A stretch of DNA of 37,656 nucleotides from Mesostigma viride (GCA_009746045.1 RPFO01002312.1:1-37656); one strand, 5' to 3'. Positions 15,909-28,184 are shown, counted from the first letter of the stretch. Notes: generated from the letters alone by a model not told the origin. Translations and numbers: made by a program.

Positions 15909-18900
15909 ATGGATGAAGAATGGGATGTGCCAGACCTGGTGGATTCGGATGCGAGTTCTGAAGCTAGTTGGGGCGTAGATTCTGACGGCTCTGACGACGA
16001 CCTGCTTCACACGGAAATGGGGCCCGGCACGTCTTCCTCTCGAGCGAAGCGCAGTGGGAAGAAAGATGGCGCCCGGCTTCTCGCCTCCAAATTGAAGTCC
16101 GTTGACAAGGACATCGCCAAGGCCAGGAAGTGCGGTCCGACTTGTGGGGAGCATTGCCTCGAGAAGGTGGGCACCTTACTTACCGATACCAGGTCGTGGA
16201 CTGCCTTTCGAGAGTACCTGTACAACCAAACGGACCAGCAGCGCATGGCCTCCCTTTGCGACGTGATCCGGTCGGCCGGCGTGGGCAACATCGAGGTAGA
16301 ATCCCCTGCCGACGGTGGCCGTTACAAGAAGTACATCATTACCGGCCCTTTACACGTGGACGTGGTGATTGCGGGGTGCATGTACACCGTCACCGGTTGT
16401 GCATCTGCCATCCGGAAGATGGCCGGCGTTACCCGGGCGACTTGGAACAATCTGGTGGCGTCGGTCGTGTCGGCGAAAGAGTATTTCCTGACCGTGCATC
16501 CCAACGACCTAGCGACTTTCGGTGTTGGTCTGGAGCACGCACCACCTGAGCGTGATGCTCGGGGGCGTTCGGAGGTTGGCGAACACGCAGCAATGTGGAT
16601 GCACGAGTTGGTGCAGCAGATCGCAGACCATGACCCGACTCATGCTGGCGTTGTCTTCATGGACGTCATGTCCATCAAGGAGATGCACGCCATGTACGTT
16701 GAAGACGTGGTGGCAGAAGCGGGGGAAGGGGCCAAGGTGCTAGGCTACAACGCATTCTACCGCATCTGGCGCACCTACTGCAAAGGCGACTACTTCCCAG
16801 GGCAGAGGAGCCCGAAGGTGGTGGTATGCCCGCACAACAAGAGCACCGGTCACTGCGCGGACTGCGTGGAACTGCGCATGCGGCGCCGCGGTGCTTCAAC
16901 TGAGGCACAACGGCAGTACGTCGACAACCAAATCAAGCAGCATGTCGCTCTGGCCTGGTTTACCCGCCAGAACTATTGGTTGAGGCGCGAGCTTGCCTGC
17001 GCGATGGTGGCCGCTATGTTGACGGCCATTTTGTCGATCAACCTCGACAAGCTGGATCACGCCAAGACATACTGGCCGAAGCTGGTGGGGGGGCCCGACT
17101 CATGGGGCAGCTATGCAGGTGGCATGATGCCGTTCTCGCTCTTCTGTGCGGCCGTCCATGGGTACAAGGCGATGTGGTTCATCGTTCTCGCATGGGTCCT
17201 CATGACCGACAACCTCTCCGGCAGTGTCACCGTCACGATGCTGATGCACATCCTGGCGCAGTTGATGAGGGACCAGCCATGGAGGAGGGCGGGGCTGCCG
17301 CACATGCCCAGGTGTTTGTGCCTGCAACTGGACGGTGGGAGTGAAAACCGGAATCACACCGTCTTACTGTTTGCATGGTGGCTCGTACACGTTGGCTTCT
17401 TCGACGTCGTCGAAATGCACCGCATGCTCGTGGGCCACACGCACGCCGACCCAGATCAGAAATTCGGCGTGCTTGTGGCCTACATGAGACACGCTGTGGC
17501 GGGGGGGCCTAGCTTCGTGCACAAGTACCCAACTTTGGAGAGCTGGGTGGCGGCCATAGAAGAGGCATTCCGTCAGCCTAGTGGTGCAGCTGCGAACTGC
17601 AACTCGACCGTCCCCGCTGGCACGGAGGTCAAGGTATTGGGGGTCGCTTACGATGTCAGGAACTTTCTCACTCCGTTGCAGCGCGAGTCGTTTGCCGGTT
17701 GGTGCAGCACAGTAGATTGGATGACCGGTAGGGAGGATCAGGTTATCAAGGTCACCAGGGTGCGTGGTGATGTCGTGCAGCCTGCGTGCAGCGAGGCGCA
17801 GCCGGCGCACGGAGGGGCGGCGCCATCGGTGCGCGGCGGGGCGGCAGCGGCGGCGCAGCCGGCACGCGGCGGGGCGGGGCAGTCAGCGGGCAGCGGGGCG
17901 GCGCTGCCGGTGCGCGGCGGGGCGGGGCAGTCGACGGGCGGCGGGGCAGGGCCGTCGACGGGCGGCGGGCCAGCGGTGCTGCCGGCGCGCGTGGGCGGCG
18001 GGGCGGGGCTGTCGACGGGCGGCGGGGCGGGGCAGTCGCGGCGGGGGGCCAGCGGTGCTGCCGGCGCGCGTGGGCGGCGGGGCGGGGCTGTCGACGGGCG
18101 GCGGGGCGGGGCAGTCGGCGTGCGGGGGGCCAGCGGTGCTGCCGGCGCGCGTGGGCGGCGGGGCGGGGCTGTCGACGGGCGGCGGGGCGGGGCGTCGGCG
18201 CGCGGGGGCCAGCGGCGCTGCCGGCGCGCGTGGGCGGCGGGGCGGGGCTGTCGACGGGCGGCGGGCGGGGCAGTCGGCGCGCGGGGGGCCAGCGGCGCTG
18301 CCGGCGCGCGTGGGCGGCGGGGCGGGGCTGTCGACGGGCGGCGGGGCGGGGCAGTCGACGGGCGGCGGGGCAGGGCGGTCGGCGTGCGGGGGGCCAGCGG
18401 CGCTGCCGGCGCGCGTGGGCGGCGGGGCGGGGCTGTCGACGGGCGGCGGGGCGGGGCAGTCGACGGGCGGCGGGGCAGGGCCGTCGGCGTGCGGGGGCCA
18501 GCGGCGCTGCCGGCGCGCGGGGCGGCGGGCCGGCGCAGCTGGCGCGGGGCGGGGCTGTCGACGGGCGGCGGGGCGGGGCAGTCGACGGGCGGCGGGGCAG
18601 GGCGGTCGGCGTGCGGGGGGCCAGCGGCGCTGCCGGCGCGCGTGGGCGGCGGGGCGGGGCTGTCGACGGGCGGCGGGGCGGGGCAGTCGACGGGCGGCGG
18701 GGCGGGGCAGCCGGCGCGCGGCGGGCCGGAGGCGCAGCCGGCGGGCGGCGGAGCGGCACAGCCGGTGCCTGAAAAACGCGGTCGCTCAATGAAGGTGCAC
18801 CACGCCGTCTTCTTCCAGGTACAGGGCAACGCAGAGACCTGGTTGTCCTACCGGACCACGGAGTCCCAAAAGACGCCGTGGCAGCCCGCGGGGACTCGAC

Positions 18901-20324
18901 AGGAAGGCGCGCCACGGTGCGGGAAGGCGATGACACAGCCTTACAAGTTTGATGCGGAGGGGCGGCCGCTGTTTGGCGTCCGACTTGTGGATCCAGACCG
19001 CATTCCGATGTTGCAGGACACCCCAGCCTTCGCACCATTGAACATGGAGTTTCTGGGGAAGGAGCTGGAGTCGATCAAAACAAGGGTCGAGAAGTTGCCC
19101 CATGGCATCTGGCAGTGGTACTTTCCGCCCGACACCATCAAGCCAAACGAGGCCTTTTTCGCAAAAGTCCCACATGCCCCTGAGGAGGTGCCTGAGGAGT
19201 GGCGCCCTTTGCCGTGGCCATCTCGCGCGGACATCTCCGCCCTGCGTGAGCACGATGCAGCGCCTGAACCACCACCGACGCAAGAAGAGCACTTCATGGC
19301 GTTGGTCGACGCAGAGGCGGTGCGCGTCACCCCGCTGGTAGACCGAGTTCTTCATGATGGCCACACACAGCAGGAATGGGCGGCAGAAGACAGGGCCATG
19401 ACAGCCAAGGTCGCTTACTTGAAGCGCATGCAAGGCGTTGAGAAAGGCTCCGCTGTTCTATACTGGCACCCTTCAGCTGGTATTCTCTGCAACTCGAAGC
19501 TCACGTGGACTCCAGTCCTCTTTGGCATCATCAAGGAGGTGGTTGCGAAGGAGGATGGCGGCCAACCTTCTATTGAGCTCTTTGTATACCGCGCTAAGCA
19601 TTTGCGTGACACGTGGCACCCGTGGAACCCAGACATTGCGCAATGGCCCCATCCGCCAACCACTGCGGCGCACACGGTGATCATCACCGCGTCAGACCTC
19701 GTCTTGACACAAGTGGTGGGCAAGCGAGGTCAGCCGCCCCATGCAGTCTCCTTGGGTGCGAACAAAAAGCTCACCAAGGAGTGCCTAAAGGCGCTGAAGG
19801 AGGTGCCCTATGACGCGGAACACCCGGTCGTGAAGTGGCAAGATGCTGAATGCTCGAAGGGCATCGTCGGCATGGCGAAGGCATGCTGGGAAGGCATAAG
19901 GCTGCAGGTCAAGAGTGGCAGCCGCAACCTCGTAGGGCAAGTCGTGTGTCATTGGGCGTCGGAGCGTGTGACATCCGCGGACGGTCGCACCGAAAGCCGG
20001 GACGGCAGGTACCATGGTCGTGTCGCTGTTGTCGACACGCAAAACGACATGGTAGCCATGTACTGGGGTGCCCGTTGGGAGGAGGACGCGGTTTCTTGTG
20101 TGCCTCTCCACGAGCTGGAGGCACAGATCTGCGGGTGCCCCGGTGTGGTCGTCCCTGCGTTGCAAGCGCCGGATATCACCCTGGCCGAGGCTCGATTGCG
20201 CGAGATGGTTCCACCCAGCGACGATGTGGCGGAGAACAACAACGCAGGCGCCTCCCGGCGTCGGAAGCGAGCGCTCATCCTTGCCGATGACGATGACGAC
20301 GACGACGACGACGACGACTGCTGA
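15909..20324 (+). CDS. DUF7869-type putative RNase H-like transposase (transposon gene B)
   Basis: Uninterrupted 1471-aa frame. The start MDEEWDVPD is followed by an acidic segment and a basic patch. Residues about 75-85 form a Cys cluster (KCGPTCGEHC), and about 305-316 a second one (VCPHNKSTGHCADC). The core matches what I recall of DUF7869 proteins: SINLDKLDHAKT (D380), LQLDGGSENRN (D475) and VGHTHADPDQKF (H510, D514, D516), in the right order and spacing. I infer a DDE/D-like active site, since this family is usually described without a function. Residues 622-954 are a Gly/Ala/Arg repeat linker. Residues 955-1471 are a distinct domain with two stretches that could be small barrel (Tudor/SH3-like) folds, then an RRRKRALIL nuclear-localisation-like motif and an Asp run. 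It sits between TIRs, opposite gene A, so the likely role is transposition. The family is moderately sure. The catalytic role is inferred. Confidence 0.82.
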   Translation: MDEEWDVPDLVDSDASSEASWGVDSDGSDDDLLHTEMGPGTSSSRAKRSGKKDGARLLASKLKSVDKDIAKARKCGPTCGEHCLEKVGTLLTDTRSWTAFREYLYNQTDQQRMASLCDVIRSAGVGNIEVESPADGGRYKKYIITGPLHVDVVIAGCMYTVTGCASAIRKMAGVTRATWNNLVASVVSAKEYFLTVHPNDLATFGVGLEHAPPERDARGRSEVGEHAAMWMHELVQQIADHDPTHAGVVFMDVMSIKEMHAMYVEDVVAEAGEGAKVLGYNAFYRIWRTYCKGDYFPGQRSPKVVVCPHNKSTGHCADCVELRMRRRGASTEAQRQYVDNQIKQHVALAWFTRQNYWLRRELACAMVAAMLTAILSINLDKLDHAKTYWPKLVGGPDSWGSYAGGMMPFSLFCAAVHGYKAMWFIVLAWVLMTDNLSGSVTVTMLMHILAQLMRDQPWRRAGLPHMPRCLCLQLDGGSENRNHTVLLFAWWLVHVGFFDVVEMHRMLVGHTHADPDQKFGVLVAYMRHAVAGGPSFVHKYPTLESWVAAIEEAFRQPSGAAANCNSTVPAGTEVKVLGVAYDVRNFLTPLQRESFAGWCSTVDWMTGREDQVIKVTRVRGDVVQPACSEAQPAHGGAAPSVRGGAAAAAQPARGGAGQSAGSGAALPVRGGAGQSTGGGAGPSTGGGPAVLPARVGGGAGLSTGGGAGQSRRGASGAAGARGRRGGAVDGRRGGAVGVRGASGAAGARGRRGGAVDGRRGGASARGGQRRCRRAWAAGRGCRRAAGGAVGARGASGAAGARGRRGGAVDGRRGGAVDGRRGRAVGVRGASGAAGARGRRGGAVDGRRGGAVDGRRGRAVGVRGPAALPARGAAGRRSWRGAGLSTGGGAGQSTGGGAGRSACGGPAALPARVGGGAGLSTGGGAGQSTGGGAGQPARGGPEAQPAGGGAAQPVPEKRGRSMKVHHAVFFQVQGNAETWLSYRTTESQKTPWQPAGTRQEGAPRCGKAMTQPYKFDAEGRPLFGVRLVDPDRIPMLQDTPAFAPLNMEFLGKELESIKTRVEKLPHGIWQWYFPPDTIKPNEAFFAKVPHAPEEVPEEWRPLPWPSRADISALREHDAAPEPPPTQEEHFMALVDAEAVRVTPLVDRVLHDGHTQQEWAAEDRAMTAKVAYLKRMQGVEKGSAVLYWHPSAGILCNSKLTWTPVLFGIIKEVVAKEDGGQPSIELFVYRAKHLRDTWHPWNPDIAQWPHPPTTAAHTVIITASDLVLTQVVGKRGQPPHAVSLGANKKLTKECLKALKEVPYDAEHPVVKWQDAECSKGIVGMAKACWEGIRLQVKSGSRNLVGQVVCHWASERVTSADGRTESRDGRYHGRVAVVDTQNDMVAMYWGARWEEDAVSCVPLHELEAQICGCPGVVVPALQAPDITLAEARLREMVPPSDDVAENNNAGASRRRKRALILADDDDDDDDDDDC
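17780..18770 (+). repeat. GC-rich repeat linker inside gene B
   Basis: Units built on GTGGGCGGCGGGGCGGGGCT, then GTCGACGGGCGG, recur every 80 bp or about 107 bp depending on one 27-bp subunit. Unit lengths are often not multiples of 3, so the protein switches among three readings (GGAGLSTGGGAGQS, RGASGAAGARGRR, GQRRCRRAWAAG) without meeting a stop. Confidence 0.92.
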
Positions 20325-20344
20325 AGCGCGAGCAGCGGTTGTTG

Positions 20345-20640
20345 TCATTGAGCTGCTCATGTGCTGCTGCTGCTGCTGCTGCTGCTGTGCTGCCATGCTA
20401 CTGTTGCTGCATTGCTGCCGTGCTGCTGTTGTGCTGTTGTGCTGATGTGTTGCTGCATTGCTGCCGTGCCGCTGATGTATTGCTGTCGTGCTGCTGCCGT
20501 GCTGCTGTGTTGATGCACTGCTGCATTACGGCCGTGCTGCTGAGCTACAGTTGTGCTGCTGCTGTGCTACGGTCATGCTGCTGCTGTGTTGCTGGGCTGA
20601 TGTGTTGTTGCATTGATGTAGTGGCTATTGTTCCGCTACT
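20345..20640. repeat. Decayed CTG/TGC-rich repeat after gene B
   Basis: Degenerate TGCTGC and TGTGCTG units lie directly downstream of the stop codon, probably in the 3' untranslated region. Short open frames here (CCCCC, LLHCCRAA) are repeat by-products. Confidence 0.8.
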
Positions 20641-21385
20641 ACAATTTGCTACTGATGCCGCTGCTGGTGCTTTTTTGCATGGCAGTGCCCGCTATGTTCA
20701 CACCACTGTTGCCGCGGTTGGTATCGCGTGATTTCCACCGGTTGTGCGTTGACATGTGTTACTCATGCATTTCCCGCTATATTTGGTAGCACGCGGTTTC
20801 GCGTTAGTTAGGTGCAGACAGCTGCATGTAGACAAACATCTTGTTTAAGTCGGTCAATTAACGGTTCTTGACGCATCATGGTCCAAGTCGACCGACCTGT
20901 AGGGACCAGTAGAGCAATTGTCTAGGAGAAAGAGCGTGATCGCTGCAGAAGCCGCGTGGCAGCCGTGGCTGTACCTGTAGTACGACCTGCATATATATGG
21001 ATACTGTATTTGGATACTGGGTTGTTTATCAATTCTGGTTTTAATTTATTTAGTGTACCTGGTGTTGGCATGCCAACTCAGTGCTAAACTACTTTATGCA
21101 CAATGATGCAACTTGATGCTATAGTGACGTGCCACGATGTAACTTTATTAACTTCACCATTAGTCATGGGGTCAATAGGATTGCTCATTATGCCATGTTA
21201 ACATGAACCATGGGTTACGTAATAGTGAAAACAGTAATCATGATGCTCCACTTGAAGTCTCCAACATGGTCATGTTTGGAATTTTATTGATCATATTTAC
21301 AATATATGAAAAGAGACAACAAACGTGGAAGCATGGCACGCCGAGGCCGATAATATATGTGTGAAATATGAAAAGAGACAACATC
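20641..21385. other. Right subterminal region of the transposon, no gene
   Basis: AT-rich non-coding DNA between gene B and the right TIR. I see no protein gene or RNA gene. It contains an imperfect inverted repeat near 21260-21280 (TCCAACATG against CATGTTTGGA) and two GAGACAACA motifs. Confidence 0.5.
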
Positions 21386-21418
21386 TTTGGCAAGCATGAT
21401 CATATCATGCTTGCCAAA
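21386..21418. repeat. Perfect 15-bp-stem hairpin near the right end
   Basis: TTTGGCAAGCATGAT is followed by the 3-base loop CAT and its exact reverse complement ATCATGCTTGCCAAA. This lies 104 bp inside the right terminus and is a candidate transposase or host-factor site. Confidence 0.85.
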
Positions 21419-21471
21419 CATATGAATGATATCGACCATGTCCAGAAACCATGTTTGCCAATGGTGCATTT

Positions 21472-21503
21472 AGGATACATTTGAAGCTGTGCAAATGTAT
21501 CCT
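21472..21503. repeat. Terminal hairpin formed with the right TIR
   Basis: AGGATACATTT at 21472-21482 and AAATGTATCCT at 21493-21503 form an 11-bp perfect stem around a 10-base loop. The second arm is the inner end of the TIR. The left end has the same motif twice, but in direct orientation. Confidence 0.88.
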
Positions 21504-21521
21504 AATCCGGTAAAACCACCC
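21493..21521 (-). repeat. Right terminal inverted repeat, 29 bp
   Basis: Perfect reverse complement of 11003-11031, ending GGTAAAACCACCC against the TTA target duplication. Confidence 0.93.
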
Positions 21522-21524
21522 TTA
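21522..21524. other. Target-site duplication TTA, right
   Basis: Directly follows the right TIR and matches 11000-11002. Confidence 0.88.
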
Positions 21525-24500
21525 CACACACCTTGCACGCAAGGGCCGGCATGCACACACACTGGCATACACCGCGCACGCAAGGGGCGGCTGCACACAC
21601 GTACATACACCGCGCACGCAAGGGGCGAGTGCACACACACGTACACACACCGCGCACGCAAGGGGCGGCTGCACACACACGTACACACACCATGCACGCA
21701 ATTGCCGGCATGCACACGCACGTACATCCACTGCGCACGCAAGGGGCAACTGCACACACATGTACACACGCTTGGGGCGGCTGCACTCACATGTACACAC
21801 ACCGCGCACGCAAGGGCCGGCTGCACACACACGTACATCCACCGCGCACGCAAGGGGCAACTGCACACACACGTACACACACCATGCACGCAAGGGCCGG
21901 CTGCACTCACATGTACACACACCATGCACGCAAGGGCCGGCTGCACACACACTTACACACACAATGCACGCTTGGGGCAACGGCACTCACATGTACATAC
22001 ACCATGCACGCAAGGGGCGGCTGCACACACACGTACACACACCATGCACGCAAGGAGCGACTTCACGCACAGGTACACTCACCATGCACGCAAGGGGCGG
22101 CTGCACACACACGTACACACACCGCGCACGCAATTAAGGGACGGCTGCACACACACGTACATACACCGCGCACGCAAGGGGCAACAGCACTCACATGTAC
22201 ATACACCATGCACGCAAGGGGCGGCTGCACACACACGTACACACACCATGCACGCAAGGAGCGACTTCACGCACAGGTACACACACCATGCACGCAAGGT
22301 TCGGCTGCACACACATGTACATCCACCGCGCACGCAAGGGGCGAGTGCAAACACATGTACATACACCATGCACGCAAGGGGCGGCTGCACACACATGTAC
22401 ATCCACCGCGCACGCAAGGGGCGAGTGCACACACACGTACACACACCGCGCACGCAAGGGGCGGCTGCACACACACGTACACACACCATGCACGCAATTG
22501 CCGGCATGCACACACACGTACATCCACCGCGCACGCAAGGGGCAACTGCACACACATGTACACACACCGCGCACGCTTGGGGCAGCTGCACTCACATGTA
22601 CACACACCGCGCACGCAAGGGCCGGCTGCACACACACGTACACACACCATGCACGCAATTGCCGGCATGCACACACACGTACACACACCGCGCACGCAAG
22701 GGGCGGCTGCACACACACGTACACACACCATGCACGCAATTGCCGGCATGCACACACACGTACGTCCACCGCGCACGCAAGGGGCAACTGCACACACATG
22801 TACACACACCGCGCACGCTTGGGGCAGCTGCACACACACGTACATACACCGCGCACGCAAGGGGCGGCTGCACACACACGTACACACACCGCGCACGCAA
22901 GGGGCGGCTGCACACACACGTACATACACCGCGCACGCAAGGGGCAACTGCACACACATGTACATACACCGCGCACGCAAGGGGCAACTGCACACACATG
23001 TACCTACACCGCGCACGCAAGGGGCAACTGCACACACACGTACCTACACCGCGCACGCTTGGGGCGGCTGCACACACACGTACCTACACCGCGCACGCAA
23101 GGGGCGGCTGCACACACACGTACACACACCATGCACGCAAGGGCCGGCTGCACACACACGTACATCCACCGCGCACGCAAGGGGCAACTGCACACACACG
23201 TACATCCACCGCGCACGCAAGGGGCGGCTGCACACACACGTACACACACCGCGCACGCAAGGGGCAACTGCACACACATGTACACACACCGCGCACGCTT
23301 GGGGCGGCTGCACACACACGTACCTACACCGCGCACGCAAGGGGCGGCTGCACACACACGTACATACACCGCGCACGCAAGGGGCAACTGCACACACATG
23401 TACATACACCGCGCACGCAAGGGGCAACTGCACACACATGTACCTACACCGCGCACGCAAGGGGCAACTGCACACACACGTACCTACACCGCGCACGCTT
23501 GGGGCGGCTGCACACACACGTACCTACACCGCGCACGCAAGGGGCGGCTGCACACACACGTACACACACCATGCACGCAAGGGCCGGCTGCACACACACG
23601 TACATCCCCCGCGCACGCTTGGGGCGGCTGCACACACACGTACCTACACCGCGCACGCAAGGGGCGGCTGCACACACACGTACATCCACCGCGCACGCAA
23701 GGGGCAACTGCACACACATGTACACACACCGCGCACGCTTGGGGCAGCTGCACTCACATGTACACACACCGCGCACGCAAGGGGCGGCTGCACACACACG
23801 TACATCCACCGCGCACGCAAGGGGCAACTGCACACACACGTACATCCACCGCGCACGCAAGGGGCGGCTGCACACACACGTACACACACCGCGCACGCAA
23901 GGGGCGACTGCACACACATGTACATCCACCGCGCACGCAAGGGCCGGCTGCACACACACGTACACACACCATGCACGCAAGGGCCGGCTGCACACACACG
24001 TACATCCACCGCGCACGCAAGGGCCGGCTGCACACACACGTACATACACCGCGCACGCAAGGGGCAACTGCACACACATGTACACACACCGCGCACGCAA
24101 GGGGCAACTGCACACACACGTACACACACCGCGCACGCTTGGGGCGGCTGCACACACACGTACCTACACCGCGCACGCAAGGGGCGGCTGCACACACACG
24201 TACATCCACCGCGCACGCAAGGGGCAACTGCACACACATGTACACACACCGCGCACGCTTGGGGCAGCTGCACTCACATGTACACACACCGCGCACGCAA
24301 GGGGCGGCTGCACACACACGTACATCCACCGCGCACGCAAGGGGCAACTGCACACACACGTACATCCACCGCGCACGCAAGGGGCGGCTGCACACACACG
24401 TACACACACCGCGCACGCAAGGGGCAACTGCACACACATGTACACACACGGCGCACGCTTGGGGCGGCTGCACACACACGTACCTACACCGCGCACGCAA

Positions 24501-25380
24501 GGGGCGGCTGCACACACACGTACATACACCGCGCACGCAAGGGGCAACTGCACACACATGTACATACACCGCGCACGCAAGGGGCAACTGCACACACATG
24601 TACACACACCGCGCACGCAAGGGGCAACTGCACACACACGTACACACACCGCGCACGCTTGGGGCGGCTGCACACACACGTAAATACACCGCGCACGCAA
24701 GGGGCGGCTGCACACACACGTACATCCACCGCGCACGCAAGGGGCAACTGCACACACATGTACACACACCGCGCACGCTTGGGGCAGCTGCACTCACATG
24801 TACACACACCGCGCACGCAAGGGCCGGCTGCACACACACGAAAAACCACCGCGCACGCAAGGGGCAACTGCACACACACGTACATACACCGCGCACGCAA
24901 GGGGCGGCTGCACACACACGTACACACACCGCGCACGCAAGGGGCAACTGCACACACATGTACACACACCGCGCACGCTTGGGGCGGCTGCACACACACG
25001 TACCTACACCTTGCACGCAAGGGGCGGCTGCACACACACGTACATACACCGCGCACGCAAGGGGCAACTGCACACACATGTACATACACCGCGCAACCAC
25101 GGGGCGGCTGCACACACACGTACATACACCGCGCACGCAAGGGGCAACTGCACACACATGTACACACACCGCGCACGCTTGGGGCGGCTGCACACACACG
25201 TACCTACACCGCGCACGCAAGGGGCGGCTGCACACACACGTACATACACCGCGCACGCAAGGGGCAACTGCACACACATGTACATACACCGCGCAACCAC
25301 GGGGCGGCTGCACACACACGTACACACACCGCGCACGCAAGGGGCAGCTGCACACACACGTACATACACCATGCACGCAA

Positions 25381-25410
25381 GGGGCTGCACACACACTTAC
25401 ACACACCTTG
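25381..25410. other. Paralogous empty insertion site of the DNA transposon
   Basis: GGGGCTGCACACACACTTA continues directly into CACACACCTTGCACGC with one TTA at 25397-25399. The left side matches about 99 bp ending at 11002. The right side matches about 140 bp starting at 21522. A second similar site near 26581-26612 differs by a two-base insertion. Confidence 0.85.
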
Positions 25411-27405
25411 CACGCAAGGGCCGGCATGCACACACACTGGCATACACCGCGCACGCAAGGGGCGGCTGCACACACGTACATACACCGCGCACGCAAGGGG
25501 CGAGTGCACACACACGTACACACACCGCGCACGCAATTAAGGGACGGCTGCACACACACGTACATACACCGCGCACGCAAGGGGCAACGGCACTCACATG
25601 TACATACACCATGCACGCAAGGGGCGGCTGCACACACACGTACACACACCATGCACGCAAGGAGCGACTTCACGCACAGGTACACACACCATGCACGCAA
25701 GGTTCGGCTGCACACACATGTACATCCACCGCGCACGCAAGGGGCGGCTGCACACACATGTACATACACCATGCACGCAAGGGGCGGCTGCACACACCTG
25801 TACATCCACCGCGCACGCAAGGGGCGAGTGCACACACACGTACACACACCGCGCACGCAAGGGGCGGCTGCACACACACGTACACACACCATGCACGCAA
25901 GGGCCGGCATGCACACACAGTATACACACACCGCGCACGCAAGGGGCGGCTGCACACACACGTACATACACTGCGCACGCAAGGGGCTGCTGCACACACA
26001 CTTACACTCACCATGCACGCAAGGGGCGGCTGCACACACACGTACATACACCGCGCACGCAAGGGACGGCTGCACACACACGTACATACACCGTGCACGC
26101 AAGGGGCAACTGCCCGCACATGTACATCCACCGCGCACGCAATTAAGGGACGGCTGCACACACACGTACATACACCGCGCACGCAAGGGGCAACGGCACT
26201 CACATGGACATACACCATGCACGCAAGGGGCGGCTGCACACACACGTACATACACCGCGCACGCAAGGGGCTGCTGCACACACACTTACACACACAATGC
26301 ACGCAATTAGGGGCGACGGCACTCACATGTACATACTCTTGGGCGGCTGCACTCACATGTACATACACCGCGCATGCAAGGGGCAACTGCACACACACGT
26401 ACACACACCATGCACGCAAGGGCCGGCATGCACACACACGTACATACACTGCGCACGCAAGGGGCAACTGCACACACACGTACACACACCATGCACGGAA
26501 GGGACGGCTGCACTCACATGTACACACACCATGCACGCAAGGGCCGGCTGCACACACACGTACATACACCATGCACGCAAGGGGCTGCACACACACTTAC
26601 ACACCACCTTGCACGCAAGGGCCGGCATGCACACACACTGGCATACACCGCGCACGCAAGGGGCGGCTGCACACACGTACATACACCGCGCACGCAAGGG
26701 GCGAGTGCACACACACGTACACACACCGCGCACGCAATTAAGGGACGGCTGCACACACACGTACATACACCGCGCACGCAAGGGGCAACGGCACTCACAT
26801 GTACATCCACCATGCACGCAAGGGGCGGCTGCACACACACGTACACACACCATGCACGCAAGGACAAGGATTCACACACATGTACACACACAAAGCACGC
26901 AAGGGGCTGCTGCACACACACGTACATACACCGCGCACGCAAGGGGCGGCTGCACTCACATGTACACACACCACGCACGCAAGGGGCGGCTGCACACACA
27001 CGTACATACACTGCGCACGCACGGGGCGACTGCACACACATGTACATAAACCATGCACGCAAGGGGCGGCTGCACACACATGTACATACACCGCGCACGC
27101 AAGGGGCGAGTGCAAACACATGTACATACACCGCGCACGCAAGGACAAGGATGCACACACATGTACATACACCGCGCACGCAAGGGGCGGCTGCACACAC
27201 ACGTACATACACCGCGCACGCAAGGGGCGAGTGCGCACACACGTACATACACCGCGCACGCAAGGGGCGGCTGCACACACACGTACATACACCGCGCACG
27301 CACGGGGCCAGTGCAAGCACATGTACATACACCATGCACGCAAGGGGCGGCTGCACACACATGTACATACACCGCGCACGCAAGGGGCGAGTGCAAACAC
27401 ATGTA

Positions 27406-27410
27406 CATAC
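27406..27410. other. Target-site duplication CATAC, left
   Basis: The last 5 bases of satellite before the LTR match 30176-30180. Confidence 0.93.
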
Positions 27411-28154
27411 TGTCAGAAACCGGGGCTCGGAGGAAAGATCTTTTGCCTGTTATGACCCAGATATTGCACAAGTGTATGGAAAAAACTTCTTGTATTAAAA
27501 TACGTTTACTGAGAGTGGAAAACACGGTGCGGCCAACACTGGGCGCAGTCTACCATAGCCAACACTGGGCCAGGGCAAATGACAATGCCAACACTGGGCA
27601 GGGTCACACGACCAACACTGGGTCGGGGCCACACACGGCTAGGCAAGCAAACAACTCTAGGCACACAAAGTAGTGGCGGCTAATGCATTATGCACCGTTG
27701 ATTTACATCTGACGGCACTGCAGCTTAGCGTCTCTACAACCACGGAAAGAACACTAGATAATAACGACTTTGCAGCCTGTAATCTATTGTCCACATCATG
27801 GTACATTGTGTGTGTGGTCTGATAGGCTCAAAGTCCTATCGCCTCCAGGGCGGCACCACAAACTGCGGACCTGATCTGATCCGGAGAGAGCCGATGTAAA
27901 TTACGGCACCTGTAACGGTGCTGACAGGTAACGCTTGCTGTATTCCGAGCAACATCATTCGGATTTTAGTACACTCAAACATTGTATATGATATTAAACT
28001 AGTCAACGACCTGTGGGTGCAATTAATAGGGATGCAAACCCAACAACAAGTCGTGTAAATAAACACCTAGCTGACGGCGTCAATTTTCCCCGCATATAAT
28101 GCGTGATAACATAATGCGTGACAAAAGTAGAGAAACATCGCTAGATATTTGACA
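27411..28154 (-). repeat. 3' LTR (744 bp)
   Basis: In minus orientation this is the downstream LTR. It contains four spaced copies of CCAACACTGGG (plus-strand starts 27533, 27559, 27588, 27612). It looks identical to 29432-30175. Confidence 0.96.
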
Positions 28155-28163
28155 CACCCCCAT
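28155..28163 (-). other. Polypurine tract
   Basis: On minus, ATGGGGGTG lies immediately before the 3' LTR, the position expected for plus-strand DNA priming. It is short and includes two T. Confidence 0.65.
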
Positions 28164-28184
28164 ACTGCATGTCACGTATTCCGG

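Larger units (their letters stand above)
21522..27410. repeat. 40-bp satellite array, block 2
   Basis: Same 40-bp monomer family as block 1. Between about 22850 and 25390 the units are strictly in 40-bp register, alternating CAAGGGGCGG, CAAGGGGCAACTG and CTTGGGGCGG types. The right part (about 25530-26340) carries the rare variants CAATTAAGGGACGG and TACTCTTGGGCGG, also seen near 5160-5450. The block ends in the CATAC duplicated by the LTR element. Long open frames are again a stop-free artefact. Confidence 0.96.

Noticed and set aside
17738-19038. Minus-strand Pro/Arg-rich frames opposite the gene B linker
   Set aside because: Antisense of a GC-rich repeat without stops, with no conserved domain.
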